This document shows, one piece after another, positions 38,951 through 47,978 of a stretch of 64,000 nucleotides of DNA. The stretch is from assembly GCA_019359325.1 (NCBI GenBank), contig JAHHHN010000009.1, positions 1 through 64,000 on the forward strand, given 5' to 3'. The notes under the pieces were generated by a model that saw only the letters and a list, made by a program, of their open reading frames with translations, did not search any database and was not told where the DNA came from. Positions within the stretch are counted from its first letter, which is position 1. The number at the start of each line of letters is the position of its first letter. Both the position numbers and the translations under genes were made by a program. The stretch is from Mojavia pulchra JT2-VF2. Lineage in GTDB: Bacteria; Cyanobacteriota; Cyanobacteriia; Cyanobacteriales; Nostocaceae.

Positions 38951-39976
38951 CTAGACACCCGCTACTAATGGAGTTCGACCATTGGCAAGAACTGAACCGC
39001 ATAAAAACTCCACATACCACTCAACAGTTTCTCTGAGTCCTTCATCAAAAGAATAATAGGGAGTCCAACCAAGAACTTTTTGTGCTTTCTGTGTTGAGAC
39101 GTGCTGATGCCAGATTTCTCCATGAGTTTGAGGTACAAGCATCGGCTCTATATCCTCACGATTCATAATGCGCTGAATCTTCTGTACTATCTCCAGCACT
39201 GTCCAACTACCGCCCATTGCAAAGTTAAACGCCTCTCCATGCACATCTGGATTCTCCAGACCTTTAAACATTGCTACATAGGAATTTACAGCGTCTTTTA
39301 CATATAGAAAGTCCCGCATAAAACTTCCTTGAGTAGGGACACGAACAATAGGTGGTTCATTTTTTAGCAAGCGACGAATGGTATTTGGTATTAATCGATT
39401 CAAGTTCAAGTCCCCACCGCCGTAAATATTGCCAAACCTACCTACTGCTACTGGTAATCCATAGCTGTGAGAATAAGTACGAGCAATCATATCAGCGCAG
39501 CTTTTAGAAGCATCGTAAGGATTTTTACCCACTGTAGGGAGGTCTTCTGTATAAGGTAAAACAGGGCTATCACCATAGGCTTTGTCACTGGACGCTACAA
39601 CTATCCGTTTGACTACATCAGAATGTACACGACAGGCTTCTAAAACGTTATATGTGCCGCGAATGTTAATTTCAAATGCTAATCGGGGCTTTTCAAATGC
39701 TAGGCCTTCAACTGATACCGCCGCTAGGTGAAATACTGTATCAATACCGCGATCGCCAATCAGCTTTTCCAGCAAATTGTAATCCTCTATTGAGCCGATC
39801 ACATTTTGAACACGTTGAAATATCCCACTACGCATAAAATAACTGTTTGGGTTCCAGTCTGCCAGTATTGTTGTTACCGTTGCTCCTTGGTCTAGCAGAT
39901 ACTTAGCCAACCACGAACCCATAAAACCAGATGCTCCGGTTACTAGCACGCGATGCTCACGCAGAATATTATTCAT
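38951..39976 (-). CDS. NAD-dependent epimerase/dehydratase (nucleotide-sugar, extended SDR)
   Basis: The product has 341 residues. The Rossmann motif GASGFMGSWLAKYLL is at the N-terminus, SSDKAYGDSP supplies the catalytic Ser/Thr-type residue, and YDASKSCADMIAR has the Tyr-x3-Lys. The overall pattern, including AVGRFGNIYGGGDLNLNRLI, is closest to CDP-glucose or GDP-mannose 4,6-dehydratase-like enzymes. It is the first gene of the three-gene minus-strand group; its product could supply a deoxy-sugar that the two methyltransferases modify. That link is inference. Confidence 0.87.
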   Translation of the reverse strand: MNNILREHRVLVTGASGFMGSWLAKYLLDQGATVTTILADWNPNSYFMRSGIFQRVQNVIGSIEDYNLLEKLIGDRGIDTVFHLAAVSVEGLAFEKPRLAFEINIRGTYNVLEACRVHSDVVKRIVVASSDKAYGDSPVLPYTEDLPTVGKNPYDASKSCADMIARTYSHSYGLPVAVGRFGNIYGGGDLNLNRLIPNTIRRLLKNEPPIVRVPTQGSFMRDFLYVKDAVNSYVAMFKGLENPDVHGEAFNFAMGGSWTVLEIVQKIQRIMNREDIEPMLVPQTHGEIWHQHVSTQKAQKVLGWTPYYSFDEGLRETVEWYVEFLCGSVLANGRTPLVAGV

Positions 39977-40886
39977 GACTACACCTGATAGAAAGACTAA
40001 TTTTTAGACAAACTTGACTGTCACCACACTGAACTAAGCCGGAGCTTTACCCCTCCGACTTACTATATATAGAGTCTATAAATTGCCCTACCTCTACTTT
40101 TTGTGGTGTTTTAAATTACTTTGTATCTAGTCAAAATCTCTGTGACTGCAATGATTGTTAAATAAATTTGAAGAAAATGTGATAGGGAATATACTTAATT
40201 AATTTATGACAAATTAATTATTTTATACAATGTATAAAAATATTCAGCATTTTTATACATTTAGCTCATTTTTGTATTAGATATTAAGATTTGCTTAGTC
40301 AATTTTCTTTACTAAAATTGTATAAACTTTAAACATTGCAGTATACGTGCTGGCACAAAACCTTTATACTCTGTTTTGTTTAAACTTCAAGTTGATGTCA
40401 TAAAATCTTTAAATGCTGAGGTTATAGAATACTAACTCAATAAGTGTAATAACTTAAATGTTATAATTCCTTGACTTATTAGGCATGATAGAAGTTTATG
40501 CTTACCCACCCAAGACTTATGCAGAAATACTTTTTGTTGAGGCAGGGTGTAAGGATGTGATGATTTAGGGGTTTACTCTTCCCCATAAATTGCTGCAATT
40601 TTTGATTTCTCGTTAAAACTTAGAACGACCTTTAACAGCTGCACTTATACATCTATCTAAAGTATAAATTAAATCAATACAAAACATCATACTTAATATC
40701 TAATAATTCTATAACCTAGTGTAGATGCAAAAGTATTTATAATAATGTAAGAGAGACAGCCTCAAAATTTTTAACTCACTATTCTTCCAACCCTTTAGTA
40801 TTTAAGGGTTACATTTTAGTTAGCACTATTGGACTTTGAGTCTAATCTAGTAAATTTAAGCTACTACTGTCAGCACACATAACAAT
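39977..40886. other. Intergenic, 0.9 kb, divergent promoters, no gene seen
   Basis: AT-rich, with no protein-like frame on either strand. It separates the minus-strand methyltransferase/epimerase cassette from the XdhC-like gene and must contain the promoters of both. I could not identify a regulator site. Confidence 0.45.
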
Positions 40887-42059
40887 ATGAATGAGCTAAA
40901 TGCTATTTTGAAAGCATTTAAAGAATGTCAGCACAATGCTGAACCTGCATTTCTTGCCACTATTGTTAATGTTAAAGGCTCTACCTATCGGCGACCTGGG
41001 GCCCGAATGTTGATGACACAAGCAGGCCATATGTTAGGAATGATTAGTGGTGGTTGCTTGGAAAATGATGTATTTGAGCATACTCGCTGCTCAATGCTAG
41101 ATGGACAACCAATAGTTGTCACCTACGACACTACAGCCGATGAAGATATTGTTTGGGGGTTTGGGCTGGGCTGTAACGGAGTAGTGCAAGTCCTGATTGA
41201 ACGTTTAGATACTAATGATCCACTTAACCCCTTGGCTGTGATTAATCAATGTTTTTGCAATCAGCAACCTGGTATTATTGCCACTGTTTTTGCTGTGGAG
41301 GGTATAGCTAACGTCAAGGTTGGGGAACGCTTGTTACTTAATACAGACAGTAATGTTACCAGTAATATCGCAGAACCTGCATTAACTGCTGCCCTGATTA
41401 AAGATGCTCAAGTCGCTCTGCAAAATCAACGTTTAAGTGTTAACAAATACCAACTTTTATCAGGTAGTGTTGATGTCTTAATCGAACTAATTCAACCACC
41501 TATACAACTGATAATTTTTGGTGCAGGTCATGACGCTGTACCAGTAGCTCAGTTTGCTAAAAACTTGGGTTGGCACGTCACTATTGTTGATTGTCGAGCA
41601 AGTGAAGCAACCAAAGAGCGTTTTGCAATGGCTGATGAGGTAATTCTTAGCCGCAGAGATATTTTACACAAACAAATAAGTGTAGATGAACGCACTATAG
41701 CTGTAGTGATGACTCATAATTACCTCGACGATTTAGAAATCCTAAAAATATTATTGCCATCTCCTGCACGTTACTTAGGTTTTTTGGGGCCGAAGCATCG
41801 CACTGAAAAATTACTTCAAGATTTACGTGCAGAAGAAATTAATTACACATCAGAACAGCTACAAAGGTTGCATGGCCCCATTGGTATTGATATTGGGGCT
41901 GATACACCAGAAGCGATCGCCTTATCTATTATTGCTGAAATTCAAGCCGTACTAACAAACCGTTGTGCTGGTTTTTTGAAAGACCGCACAGACCCAATTC
42001 ACCACAGAAATGAAGTCAAGACCACCAAAATTGAGCAATTAGAGGAGTTGAAAATATGA
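40887..42059 (+). CDS. XdhC/CoxI family molybdenum cofactor insertion protein (PaoD-like)
   Basis: The product has 390 residues. The N-terminal XdhC_CoxI domain has FLATIVNVKGSTYRRPGARM, GMISGGCLENDVF and FGLGCNGVVQVLIERL. The C-terminal Rossmann-like domain has LIIFGAGHDAVPVAQFAKNL and the conserved end GPIGIDIGADTPEAIALSI. These proteins bind mature molybdenum cofactor and insert it into xanthine-dehydrogenase-family enzymes; in E. coli the equivalent (PaoD) sits in the paoABC operon. Here it is 4.6 kb downstream of the hydroxylase, after the opposite-strand cassette. Confidence 0.9.
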   Translation: MNELNAILKAFKECQHNAEPAFLATIVNVKGSTYRRPGARMLMTQAGHMLGMISGGCLENDVFEHTRCSMLDGQPIVVTYDTTADEDIVWGFGLGCNGVVQVLIERLDTNDPLNPLAVINQCFCNQQPGIIATVFAVEGIANVKVGERLLLNTDSNVTSNIAEPALTAALIKDAQVALQNQRLSVNKYQLLSGSVDVLIELIQPPIQLIIFGAGHDAVPVAQFAKNLGWHVTIVDCRASEATKERFAMADEVILSRRDILHKQISVDERTIAVVMTHNYLDDLEILKILLPSPARYLGFLGPKHRTEKLLQDLRAEEINYTSEQLQRLHGPIGIDIGADTPEAIALSIIAEIQAVLTNRCAGFLKDRTDPIHHRNEVKTTKIEQLEELKI

Positions 42060-42099
42060 CTTCGTTAATATAAAACCATCTCCACCCGAAACATAAACT

Positions 42100-42702
42100 A
42101 TGACCTACACTCCACCCCAACTCTTCACTTTCGAGCAGTTTTTAGCCGAATACGGGGATAACCCCCGTTACGAACTCATTGACGGAGAACTACGTGATAT
42201 GGAAGCGACAGGCCCTCATGAAGAAGTTTCAGGAAATATTGCTGGTAGAATTTATGCTGAAATTCTTCGTTCTAATCTTAACTTGCTGGTTCCAAAAACT
42301 TGTTTAATTAAGCCACCTAACGCTGAAGCAACAGTGCTACGTCCAGATGTAATTGTTCTAGATAAAGCAAAACTTAACAACGAAGCGCTTTGGCAAAAAA
42401 GACCGATTATCTGTAATGGCAATACAATTAAGCTCGTTGCCGAAGTTGTTAGTAAGAATTGGCAAGACGATTATGCTAGAAAAGTAGAAGAATATGCTTT
42501 CCTACAAATACCAGAATATTGGATTGTAGATTTTTGCAGTTTAGGCGGGTTACAATTCATCGGTAATCCTAAACAACCTACCTTTACAATCTGCCAACTC
42601 ATTAATGGTGTATATCAACAGCAACAATATCGCTTAGGATATGCCATTTCTTCTTTTATATTCCCCGACTTACAACTCAAACTCGACGACGTTATGCCAT
42701 AG
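42100..42702 (+). CDS. Uma2 family endonuclease (DUF820)
   Basis: The product has 200 residues. The conserved Glu is in RYELIDGELRDM, the Asp in VLRPDVIVLDK, the Glu in LVAEVVSKNW, and the Lys in YARKVEEYAFLQIPEYWIVD. This is the common cyanobacterial Uma2 pattern. It begins 40 bp after the XdhC-like gene, perhaps as a passenger within the same transcript. It has no obvious relation to molybdenum metabolism. It differs from the other Uma2 protein in this window (5278) in length and sequence. Confidence 0.88.
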   Translation: MTYTPPQLFTFEQFLAEYGDNPRYELIDGELRDMEATGPHEEVSGNIAGRIYAEILRSNLNLLVPKTCLIKPPNAEATVLRPDVIVLDKAKLNNEALWQKRPIICNGNTIKLVAEVVSKNWQDDYARKVEEYAFLQIPEYWIVDFCSLGGLQFIGNPKQPTFTICQLINGVYQQQQYRLGYAISSFIFPDLQLKLDDVMP

Positions 42703-42871
42703 TGTCCACACAGGTGCAACCCCAGAGGCAGAATCCGCACCCTATCGAAATGTTGGGAATAGGTTCTTTCTGAGTTGGGTGGCAAATAAAAAGGAATATA
42801 AAAATATAAAGACTCCTAGATATTTTTCATTATTGAACGAAAGTTTTGCTACAGGTTTTAACCCTCACTGT

Positions 42872-43864
42872 TTACTTTGAAAGATTAGGTTCTACAATGT
42901 TGGGGAAATTCTCAAAATTACGTCGCACCCAATCCATACCTACCTCATTGTTAAGTTTAATTTTCTGAGACGTATTCGGATAAATTTTTCCTAAAATATC
43001 TGCATCTTGATTCACTATAACCTCACCAAACTTGAGATATGTACTGCCAAATATCTTAAATATAGGATGCTTGGCTTGACCAAATAACAAAATATAAGTC
43101 CGTGTCCGATTAGAAGTTTCTGGGACAAATATATGGCACTGCGCGGCTTTACCTAATGGCATTTCTCCATGAAAAATCACCAAGGCTGGGAAGTGATTTT
43201 CTAGGTGCGCTTTAATGGTGTTGGGCAATAAAAGCAAATCGGGTTTCTTCAGCTTTTCTCCTAAGGTGTAAGGTGCTGTAGGCAGATCATAAAACGCATG
43301 AGAATGATGCCCCTGATCAATAAATTGGTGAAATTCTACATTTGTAATGCGAAACAAGTCTCGGTGAGTACCATTTTGATGATTGTAGTCGTGCATATTC
43401 AGCAGCATGGTTAGCAAGTCCGTCTCTACACTTCTATCTGCTGTATGCCCAATAAAGTAATATGTTTCGGCAATCTCATTCAGTATTGTGGGGATAGGTA
43501 TTTTTGGCTCGTATCCACCATAAGACCAAATAAAATCTCCTTTAATTATTAGCTCTAAGGGTTTGAGTTGTGACAATGTTTTCTTGTTAGTTCCAGGTAA
43601 AACAGTGCAGCCTGAACCATCAAACTCTAGAGCATGAAACGGGCAAACTACAGTACTTCTGCCATCACTTTGTGCTTCGCACCATCCTTCTGACAACATT
43701 GCTCCCATGTGTGGACAAGCATTGGGAAGCGCATATATAGCTCCGGTAGAATCTTTCCACATTACATAGTCAGTTCCATACAAGGAAATTTTCCGAGGTT
43801 GGTTTACTGCCAGCATCGATTTGTGCGCCAACAACCAAGGCGCACCAGGAAGCATAGACTCCAT
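42872..43864 (-). CDS. Rieske non-heme iron oxygenase, regulated by the divergent TetR gene
   Basis: The product has 330 residues. The Rieske domain has CPHMGAMLSEG and CPFHALEFDGSG (C-x-H and C-x2-H, about 25 residues apart including a Ser/Arg insert). The likely mononuclear iron region is LNMHDYNHQNGTHRDLF, holding two His and an acidic residue. The substrate domain is shorter than in the gene at 12897, and the two proteins are only distantly similar. It is divergent from the TetR gene with a 51-bp gap, a classic regulator-target arrangement. Substrate unknown. Confidence 0.85.
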   Translation of the reverse strand: MESMLPGAPWLLAHKSMLAVNQPRKISLYGTDYVMWKDSTGAIYALPNACPHMGAMLSEGWCEAQSDGRSTVVCPFHALEFDGSGCTVLPGTNKKTLSQLKPLELIIKGDFIWSYGGYEPKIPIPTILNEIAETYYFIGHTADRSVETDLLTMLLNMHDYNHQNGTHRDLFRITNVEFHQFIDQGHHSHAFYDLPTAPYTLGEKLKKPDLLLLPNTIKAHLENHFPALVIFHGEMPLGKAAQCHIFVPETSNRTRTYILLFGQAKHPIFKIFGSTYLKFGEVIVNQDADILGKIYPNTSQKIKLNNEVGMDWVRRNFENFPNIVEPNLSK

Positions 43865-43915
43865 GATGTTCTCCGCTAGATATAAAATTGTGAAAAATCC
43901 GTCGCCTTTTAATAT
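43865..43915. promoter_or_regulatory. Divergent promoter region between Rieske oxygenase and TetR genes
   Basis: Only 51 bp separates the two start codons, so both promoters and any TetR operator must overlap here or in the coding starts. I see TATAAA near 43882 and AT-rich partial symmetry (AGATATA, then TAATATATGA), but no clean palindrome. Confidence 0.45.
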
Positions 43916-44710
43916 ATGACAGAATATTCACATTCGTCAAGAAATCTACGTCGTCAACCTAAACAACAGCGAGGAAAACAACGAGTTGAAAAAATTTTGG
44001 ATGCAGCAGCAGCAGTGTTTGATGAGGTGGGCTATGAAGCTGCTACCACCCATCTGATTGCTGCAAAAGCAGGGACGGCGATTGGTTCTGTATATCAGTT
44101 TTTTCCTGATAAAGCCGCAATTTTTCAGGCGATGGAGTTACGCCACGTCGAGCGGGTCAAAAGTATGTGGGCGCAGGTGAATATACCAGAAATTGTCCAG
44201 TTATCACTGCGTGAAATGATTCATGCTCTTGTAACTTCTGTCTCGCAACTATTTGAACAGCCAGTATCACGGGTGGTATTTGTGCAGTTTTTTATCGCAC
44301 GTCAGATTTTCCAATCGATTGATGAAAGCATGACCACTGAAGCGATTAACTTTATGACAAGTATCTTGAAGCAGCGAAACCCAAAATTGAGTGAACTAGA
44401 GTGCAGCCTGCTTGCAGAAGTTTGTGTTCACAGCAGCAATGCTGTATTATTATCGGCACTTCGCAGCCGAGATCAACAACATCGGCAACGACTGACGCAG
44501 CAAATTGAAGACTTGCTTGTGTCATATTTAGAGCCGTATGTCGGAGATCATCTGTTCGGCAATGTAATGAAAGTAATGAAATGTCTATATTGTCAATCAC
44601 AGCGGCTATCTAAAAATGGGTATCGCAGAGGAAAGCAGTGCTATCGTTGTAAAGACTGTGGTAAACAGTTTGTGGAAGGTTCTAACCGAGCAGAGCAGAA
44701 ACCAGCTTGA
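43916..44710 (+). CDS. TetR family regulator with extra C-terminal zinc ribbon
   Basis: The product has 264 residues. The TetR helix-turn-helix lies at about 20-65 (RVEKILDAAAAVFDEVGYEA, then THLIAAKAGTAIGSVYQFFP). The ligand domain runs to about 215. From residue 221, MKCLYCQSQRLSKNGY and then CYRCKDCGKQF make a C-x2-C, C-x2-C ribbon with a fifth cysteine, of the kind that starts IS1/InsA-like transposases. The ribbon joins without a frame break. A TetR protein normally ends before it, so this is either a fusion with a transposase relic or a genuine DNA-binding addition. Likely targets are the divergent Rieske gene and itself. Confidence 0.85.
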   Translation: MTEYSHSSRNLRRQPKQQRGKQRVEKILDAAAAVFDEVGYEAATTHLIAAKAGTAIGSVYQFFPDKAAIFQAMELRHVERVKSMWAQVNIPEIVQLSLREMIHALVTSVSQLFEQPVSRVVFVQFFIARQIFQSIDESMTTEAINFMTSILKQRNPKLSELECSLLAEVCVHSSNAVLLSALRSRDQQHRQRLTQQIEDLLVSYLEPYVGDHLFGNVMKVMKCLYCQSQRLSKNGYRRGKQCYRCKDCGKQFVEGSNRAEQKPA

Positions 44711-45360
44711 TTTGTAACTTTTTAAATCCCAAATTAGAGAATACTAAATCAAATGTTGCCATCATTATTCTGGCAGCAGGTGCATCAACCCGCATGGGTA
44801 CATCTAAGCAACTTTTACCTTATCAAGGAGGTAGCTTACTTCGCCATACACTTGAAAGTGCAATAGCCTCAGTTTGCAAACCAGTAGTGGTGGTTTTAGG
44901 AGCAAATGCCGAACAAATACGTTCTGAAGTCAGCTTACCTTCTGTACAGGTGGTTGAAAACTTGCAATGGAATTTGGGTATGAGTTCTTCAATTCGTTGC
45001 GGAATTTCATCATTATCAAACTGTTATGAAAGCATAGATGCAGCAGTTATTACTGTTTGCGATCAGCCATTTATTTCTGCTGAAATTATTAATCAGCTAG
45101 TTGCGGCATATCACTCTACAGGGAAACCGATCATCGCTTCTCAATATGCACAGACTTTTGGCGTACCAGCTTTATTTAGCTATCAATTTTTCTCAGAACT
45201 AGCAGCCTTAAAAGAGACTGTCGGTGCAAAACATTTGATTAAGCAACATTTCAATGAAGTCTTCTGCGTTCCTTTTCCATTAGGCGCAATTGATATTGAT
45301 ACACCAAAAGATTACGAGCAGTTGCAATACTTGCATCAATCCCAACAACCGCGATCATAA
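44707..45360 (+). CDS. mocA: MocA-like molybdenum cofactor cytidylyltransferase
   Basis: The product has 217 residues, starting at a TTG that overlaps the TetR stop by 4 bp (TTGA), so translation is probably coupled. The nucleotidyltransferase signature IIILAAGASTRMGTSKQLLPY is at the N-terminus, with VVVLGANAEQIRSE, a central ITVCDQPFI (metal-binding Asp) and the late GAKHLIKQH and DIDTPKDYEQ. MocA makes the cytosine-dinucleotide form of the cofactor that PaoABC-type enzymes need, which fits the hydroxylase operon upstream. An NboR- or MobA-like role cannot be excluded. Confidence 0.87.
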   Translation: MICNFLNPKLENTKSNVAIIILAAGASTRMGTSKQLLPYQGGSLLRHTLESAIASVCKPVVVVLGANAEQIRSEVSLPSVQVVENLQWNLGMSSSIRCGISSLSNCYESIDAAVITVCDQPFISAEIINQLVAAYHSTGKPIIASQYAQTFGVPALFSYQFFSELAALKETVGAKHLIKQHFNEVFCVPFPLGAIDIDTPKDYEQLQYLHQSQQPRS

Positions 45361-45381
45361 GGGCACAACATTGTTGTGCCC
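45361..45381. terminator. Bidirectional hairpin between mocA and tyrA
   Basis: Arms GGGCACAACA (45361-45370) and TGTTGTGCCC (45372-45381), one base after the mocA stop. It lies between two converging genes and can serve both. It is related in sequence to the GGGGCA...TGCCCC core of the MITE at 50675. Confidence 0.65.
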
Positions 45382-45424
45382 CTACCCGCTACCTGTGTAC
45401 TTCATTTAGCTGAAAAATGCTGTA

Positions 45425-46264
45425 TTACTCAACAAATTCTCGTCTTGCTTTTTGAGTTAATTGCAGCTTCTCTTCTAATTTCAGCCAATTTTCTTGCTCA
45501 ATTAAATTAATCAATTCGTCGAGGTTGTGGCGATATTGTTGCAATGACCCCAACAATGCTTGTCGATTAAATTGCGCCATCATCACCCCTAACTCTGGAT
45601 TTCCGCCACCTACACGGCTGGTATCTCGGAAACCTGAACTAGCTAAGTTTTGAGCTAATTGCAAAACATCGGGGTCAGTTTCGCTCAGACAAGCAGCTAT
45701 TAATGAAGCACTTACCATCACGGGTAAATGAGAAATCCAACTCACAGCGCGGTCATGTTGCTCTGGTTGACAATGGTAAATGTTAGACCCAAGCGATCGC
45801 ACAATTTCCTCAACCACCGAAATTGCCGTCCTTGGTGTTGTATGTATTGGTGTCAGTACATAAGGCCGATTCACAAATAAATGCCGTTGTGCGGCTTCTA
45901 TTCCACTATCTGCTGTTCCCGCCATCGGGTGACCACCGATAAAATGATCCCAAAGGGGGGATATGGCTTTAACGATTGGTGCTTTGACCGAACCAACATC
46001 GGTGACTATCGTAGTGGGAGACAAATGCTCAATCAACTGTTCAACTTGGGGAACAATAAGCCCTATAGGTGTACAAATAAATACAACTTCTGCGGTAGCC
46101 AAGAGGCTCATATCAACTGATGCTCGATCAACGCTACCTAAAGCGATCGCTTTTTCACAAGTTGATTGACGACGGCTAACTCCTAAGACATGATGTCCTT
46201 GCGATCGCAAATCAAATCCCAAAGACCCACCTATCAGTCCAAGTCCTAAAATACCAATTTTCAT
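45425..46264 (-). CDS. tyrA: Prephenate/arogenate dehydrogenase
   Basis: The product has 279 residues, starting at MKIGILGLGLIGGSLGF, the NAD(P)-binding loop. The frame is open a further 260 codons upstream, but that part is antisense to the pentapeptide-repeat gene and is not coding. Catalytic-region motifs are FICTPIGLIVPQVEQL, DVGSVKAP, FIGGHPMAGTADSG and HDRAVSWISHLPVMVSA. The enzyme forms tyrosine precursors; in cyanobacteria it usually prefers arogenate with NADP. It is divergent from the pentapeptide gene. Confidence 0.93.
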   Translation of the reverse strand: MKIGILGLGLIGGSLGFDLRSQGHHVLGVSRRQSTCEKAIALGSVDRASVDMSLLATAEVVFICTPIGLIVPQVEQLIEHLSPTTIVTDVGSVKAPIVKAISPLWDHFIGGHPMAGTADSGIEAAQRHLFVNRPYVLTPIHTTPRTAISVVEEIVRSLGSNIYHCQPEQHDRAVSWISHLPVMVSASLIAACLSETDPDVLQLAQNLASSGFRDTSRVGGGNPELGVMMAQFNRQALLGSLQQYRHNLDELINLIEQENWLKLEEKLQLTQKARREFVE

Positions 46265-46346
46265 TTTTAATTTTGATAGTCCTTCTTTTAAATATTTTCT
46301 GCATACTTTACCTATTATCAAAGTTGGCATCCCAGAGGTAGCATTC

Positions 46347-47912
46347 ATGACTGTAGAAGAATTGCTGGAAAAATACGCGGCAGGAGTTCTAGACTTTACT
46401 GGTGTTGACCTCTGTGAAGCTAACTTGAGCGGTGTCAAACTTAATGGTGTAAATCTCAGCCATGCTAATCTCAGTGTGGTCAATCTCAGTGGTGCGAATC
46501 TCAGTGAAGCTAATTTGAGCCATGCCAAACTTAATGTAGCCAGACTCAGTGGCGCGAATCTTACTAGCGCCATCCTCAACAACTCCAGCCTTAACGTAGC
46601 TAATTTGATTAGAGCCGATCTCAGCCGCGCCCAACTCAGGGAGGCTACATTGATCCGCGCCGAGTTAATTCGGGCAGACCTCAGCCGCACAGATTTATTC
46701 GAGGCCAACCTCACCAGTGCTGATCTGCGAGAAGCCACACTCCGACAAGCAAATCTACGCCGTGCCAACTTGAGTGAAGCAACCTTAAGAGGCTGTTCTC
46801 TAACGGGAGCAAACTTAGAGACGGCGAATCTCAACGCTACAGATATGGGTCGTGCGGATCTCAGTGGTGCAAATTTGCGAGATGCAGAACTTAGACAAGC
46901 AAATCTCAGCCGTGCTAACCTCAGCGGCGCAGATTTAAGCGGTGCAAATCTCCGTTGGGCAGATTTAAGCGGCGCAAATCTTCGTTGGGCAGATTTAAGC
47001 AATGCCAAGTTAAGTGGAGCTAGCTTAATTGGGGCAGACTTAAGCAATGCCAATTTAACAAATGCTAGTTTAGTACATACTGATTTAACTCAGGCCAAAT
47101 TAATTAAGGCGGAATGGATAGGAGCCGACTTAACAGGAGCAGTGTTAACCGGGGCCAAACTTTACGCCACCTCCAGGTTTGGTTTAAAAACCGAAGGTAT
47201 AACTTGTGAATGGGTTGACCTCAGCCCTACGGGCGATCGCTCTATCATCCAAAAGTTCAACTCTGAAGATTCAGGAGACTTTTTTAATGAAACACCGCCA
47301 ACAATTCGCATTATCGTCGATGCAGCCTTAGAACACGACGCAAATTTTGCCCTAGCTGGCTCTTATTACGAAATTTATCGAGAATATCGGAAATTAAAAC
47401 AGCCTCCAACTATAGAAATCGGGCGTCGTCGGACTATTTTGACTTTTCGGGTAGATAGTGACCAAGATTTGTTTGCCACAGCTTATATTGCGATTCTTCC
47501 CTTTATTGATGCCACCAACACACAACAAAACATTGACAGGCTGCTGGAAATGATCAGGGGCGAAGATATATCTCTCTTGGGGCTAAAAACACCCCATCGG
47601 GTGAGGCAATTAAGGACTTTGATCGAGGAAGCTAGAAATCAGGCTCAGATCATTAGAGATATGCGAAAAAATTTAGAACTAGCAGCAAAATTAAATTTTT
47701 TTAAAGCTCCTACCCAGACAATATTAACAAATTCTAGCGCTCAAACTTTGATTTTGTATGATAATCCCTACTTCGGTAAACGATTTATTAATCCCCTTGA
47801 TGCTAATGCTACGTTTTTTGATAATATAACCAGTGAATCTGCTCAATATATGCTGCCTTCGTTAAATATGGTTGTAGATTTTGTTAAAAGTTTTTATTAC
47901 ATTGAACAATAG
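46347..47912 (+). CDS. Pentapeptide-repeat protein with C-terminal helical domain
   Basis: The product has 521 residues. After an N-cap (MTVEELLEKYAAGVLDFTGV), about 45 A(D/N)LXX pentapeptides run to about residue 275 (for example LSGANLSEANLSHAKL), forming a right-handed quadrilateral beta helix. The rest (about 290-521) is a different domain: a predicted regular fold (IRIIVDAALEHDANFALAG) and a long helix (RVRQLRTLIEEARNQAQII). The N-cap is shared with the 181-residue protein at 60989. No membrane segment is seen. The role is unknown; relatives act in development (HetL) or as protein scaffolds. Confidence 0.88.
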   Translation: MTVEELLEKYAAGVLDFTGVDLCEANLSGVKLNGVNLSHANLSVVNLSGANLSEANLSHAKLNVARLSGANLTSAILNNSSLNVANLIRADLSRAQLREATLIRAELIRADLSRTDLFEANLTSADLREATLRQANLRRANLSEATLRGCSLTGANLETANLNATDMGRADLSGANLRDAELRQANLSRANLSGADLSGANLRWADLSGANLRWADLSNAKLSGASLIGADLSNANLTNASLVHTDLTQAKLIKAEWIGADLTGAVLTGAKLYATSRFGLKTEGITCEWVDLSPTGDRSIIQKFNSEDSGDFFNETPPTIRIIVDAALEHDANFALAGSYYEIYREYRKLKQPPTIEIGRRRTILTFRVDSDQDLFATAYIAILPFIDATNTQQNIDRLLEMIRGEDISLLGLKTPHRVRQLRTLIEEARNQAQIIRDMRKNLELAAKLNFFKAPTQTILTNSSAQTLILYDNPYFGKRFINPLDANATFFDNITSESAQYMLPSLNMVVDFVKSFYYIEQ

Positions 47913-47978
47913 TTATTCAGGGTTTTTGTGCAAGAGGAATTAGGAACTTAACAACTAAAAAATTTATGGAGGAAACAG

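Noticed and set aside
39977-40886. NtcA-type GTA-N8-TAC promoter for the XdhC-like gene
   Set aside because: No properly spaced GTA...TAC with a downstream -10 was found.
46265-47053. N-terminal extension of the tyrA frame by 260 codons rich in S, A, L, R and K
   Set aside because: It is the antisense of the pentapeptide-repeat gene, whose period of 15 bp keeps the opposite frame open. TyrA has its normal start at MKIGILG.
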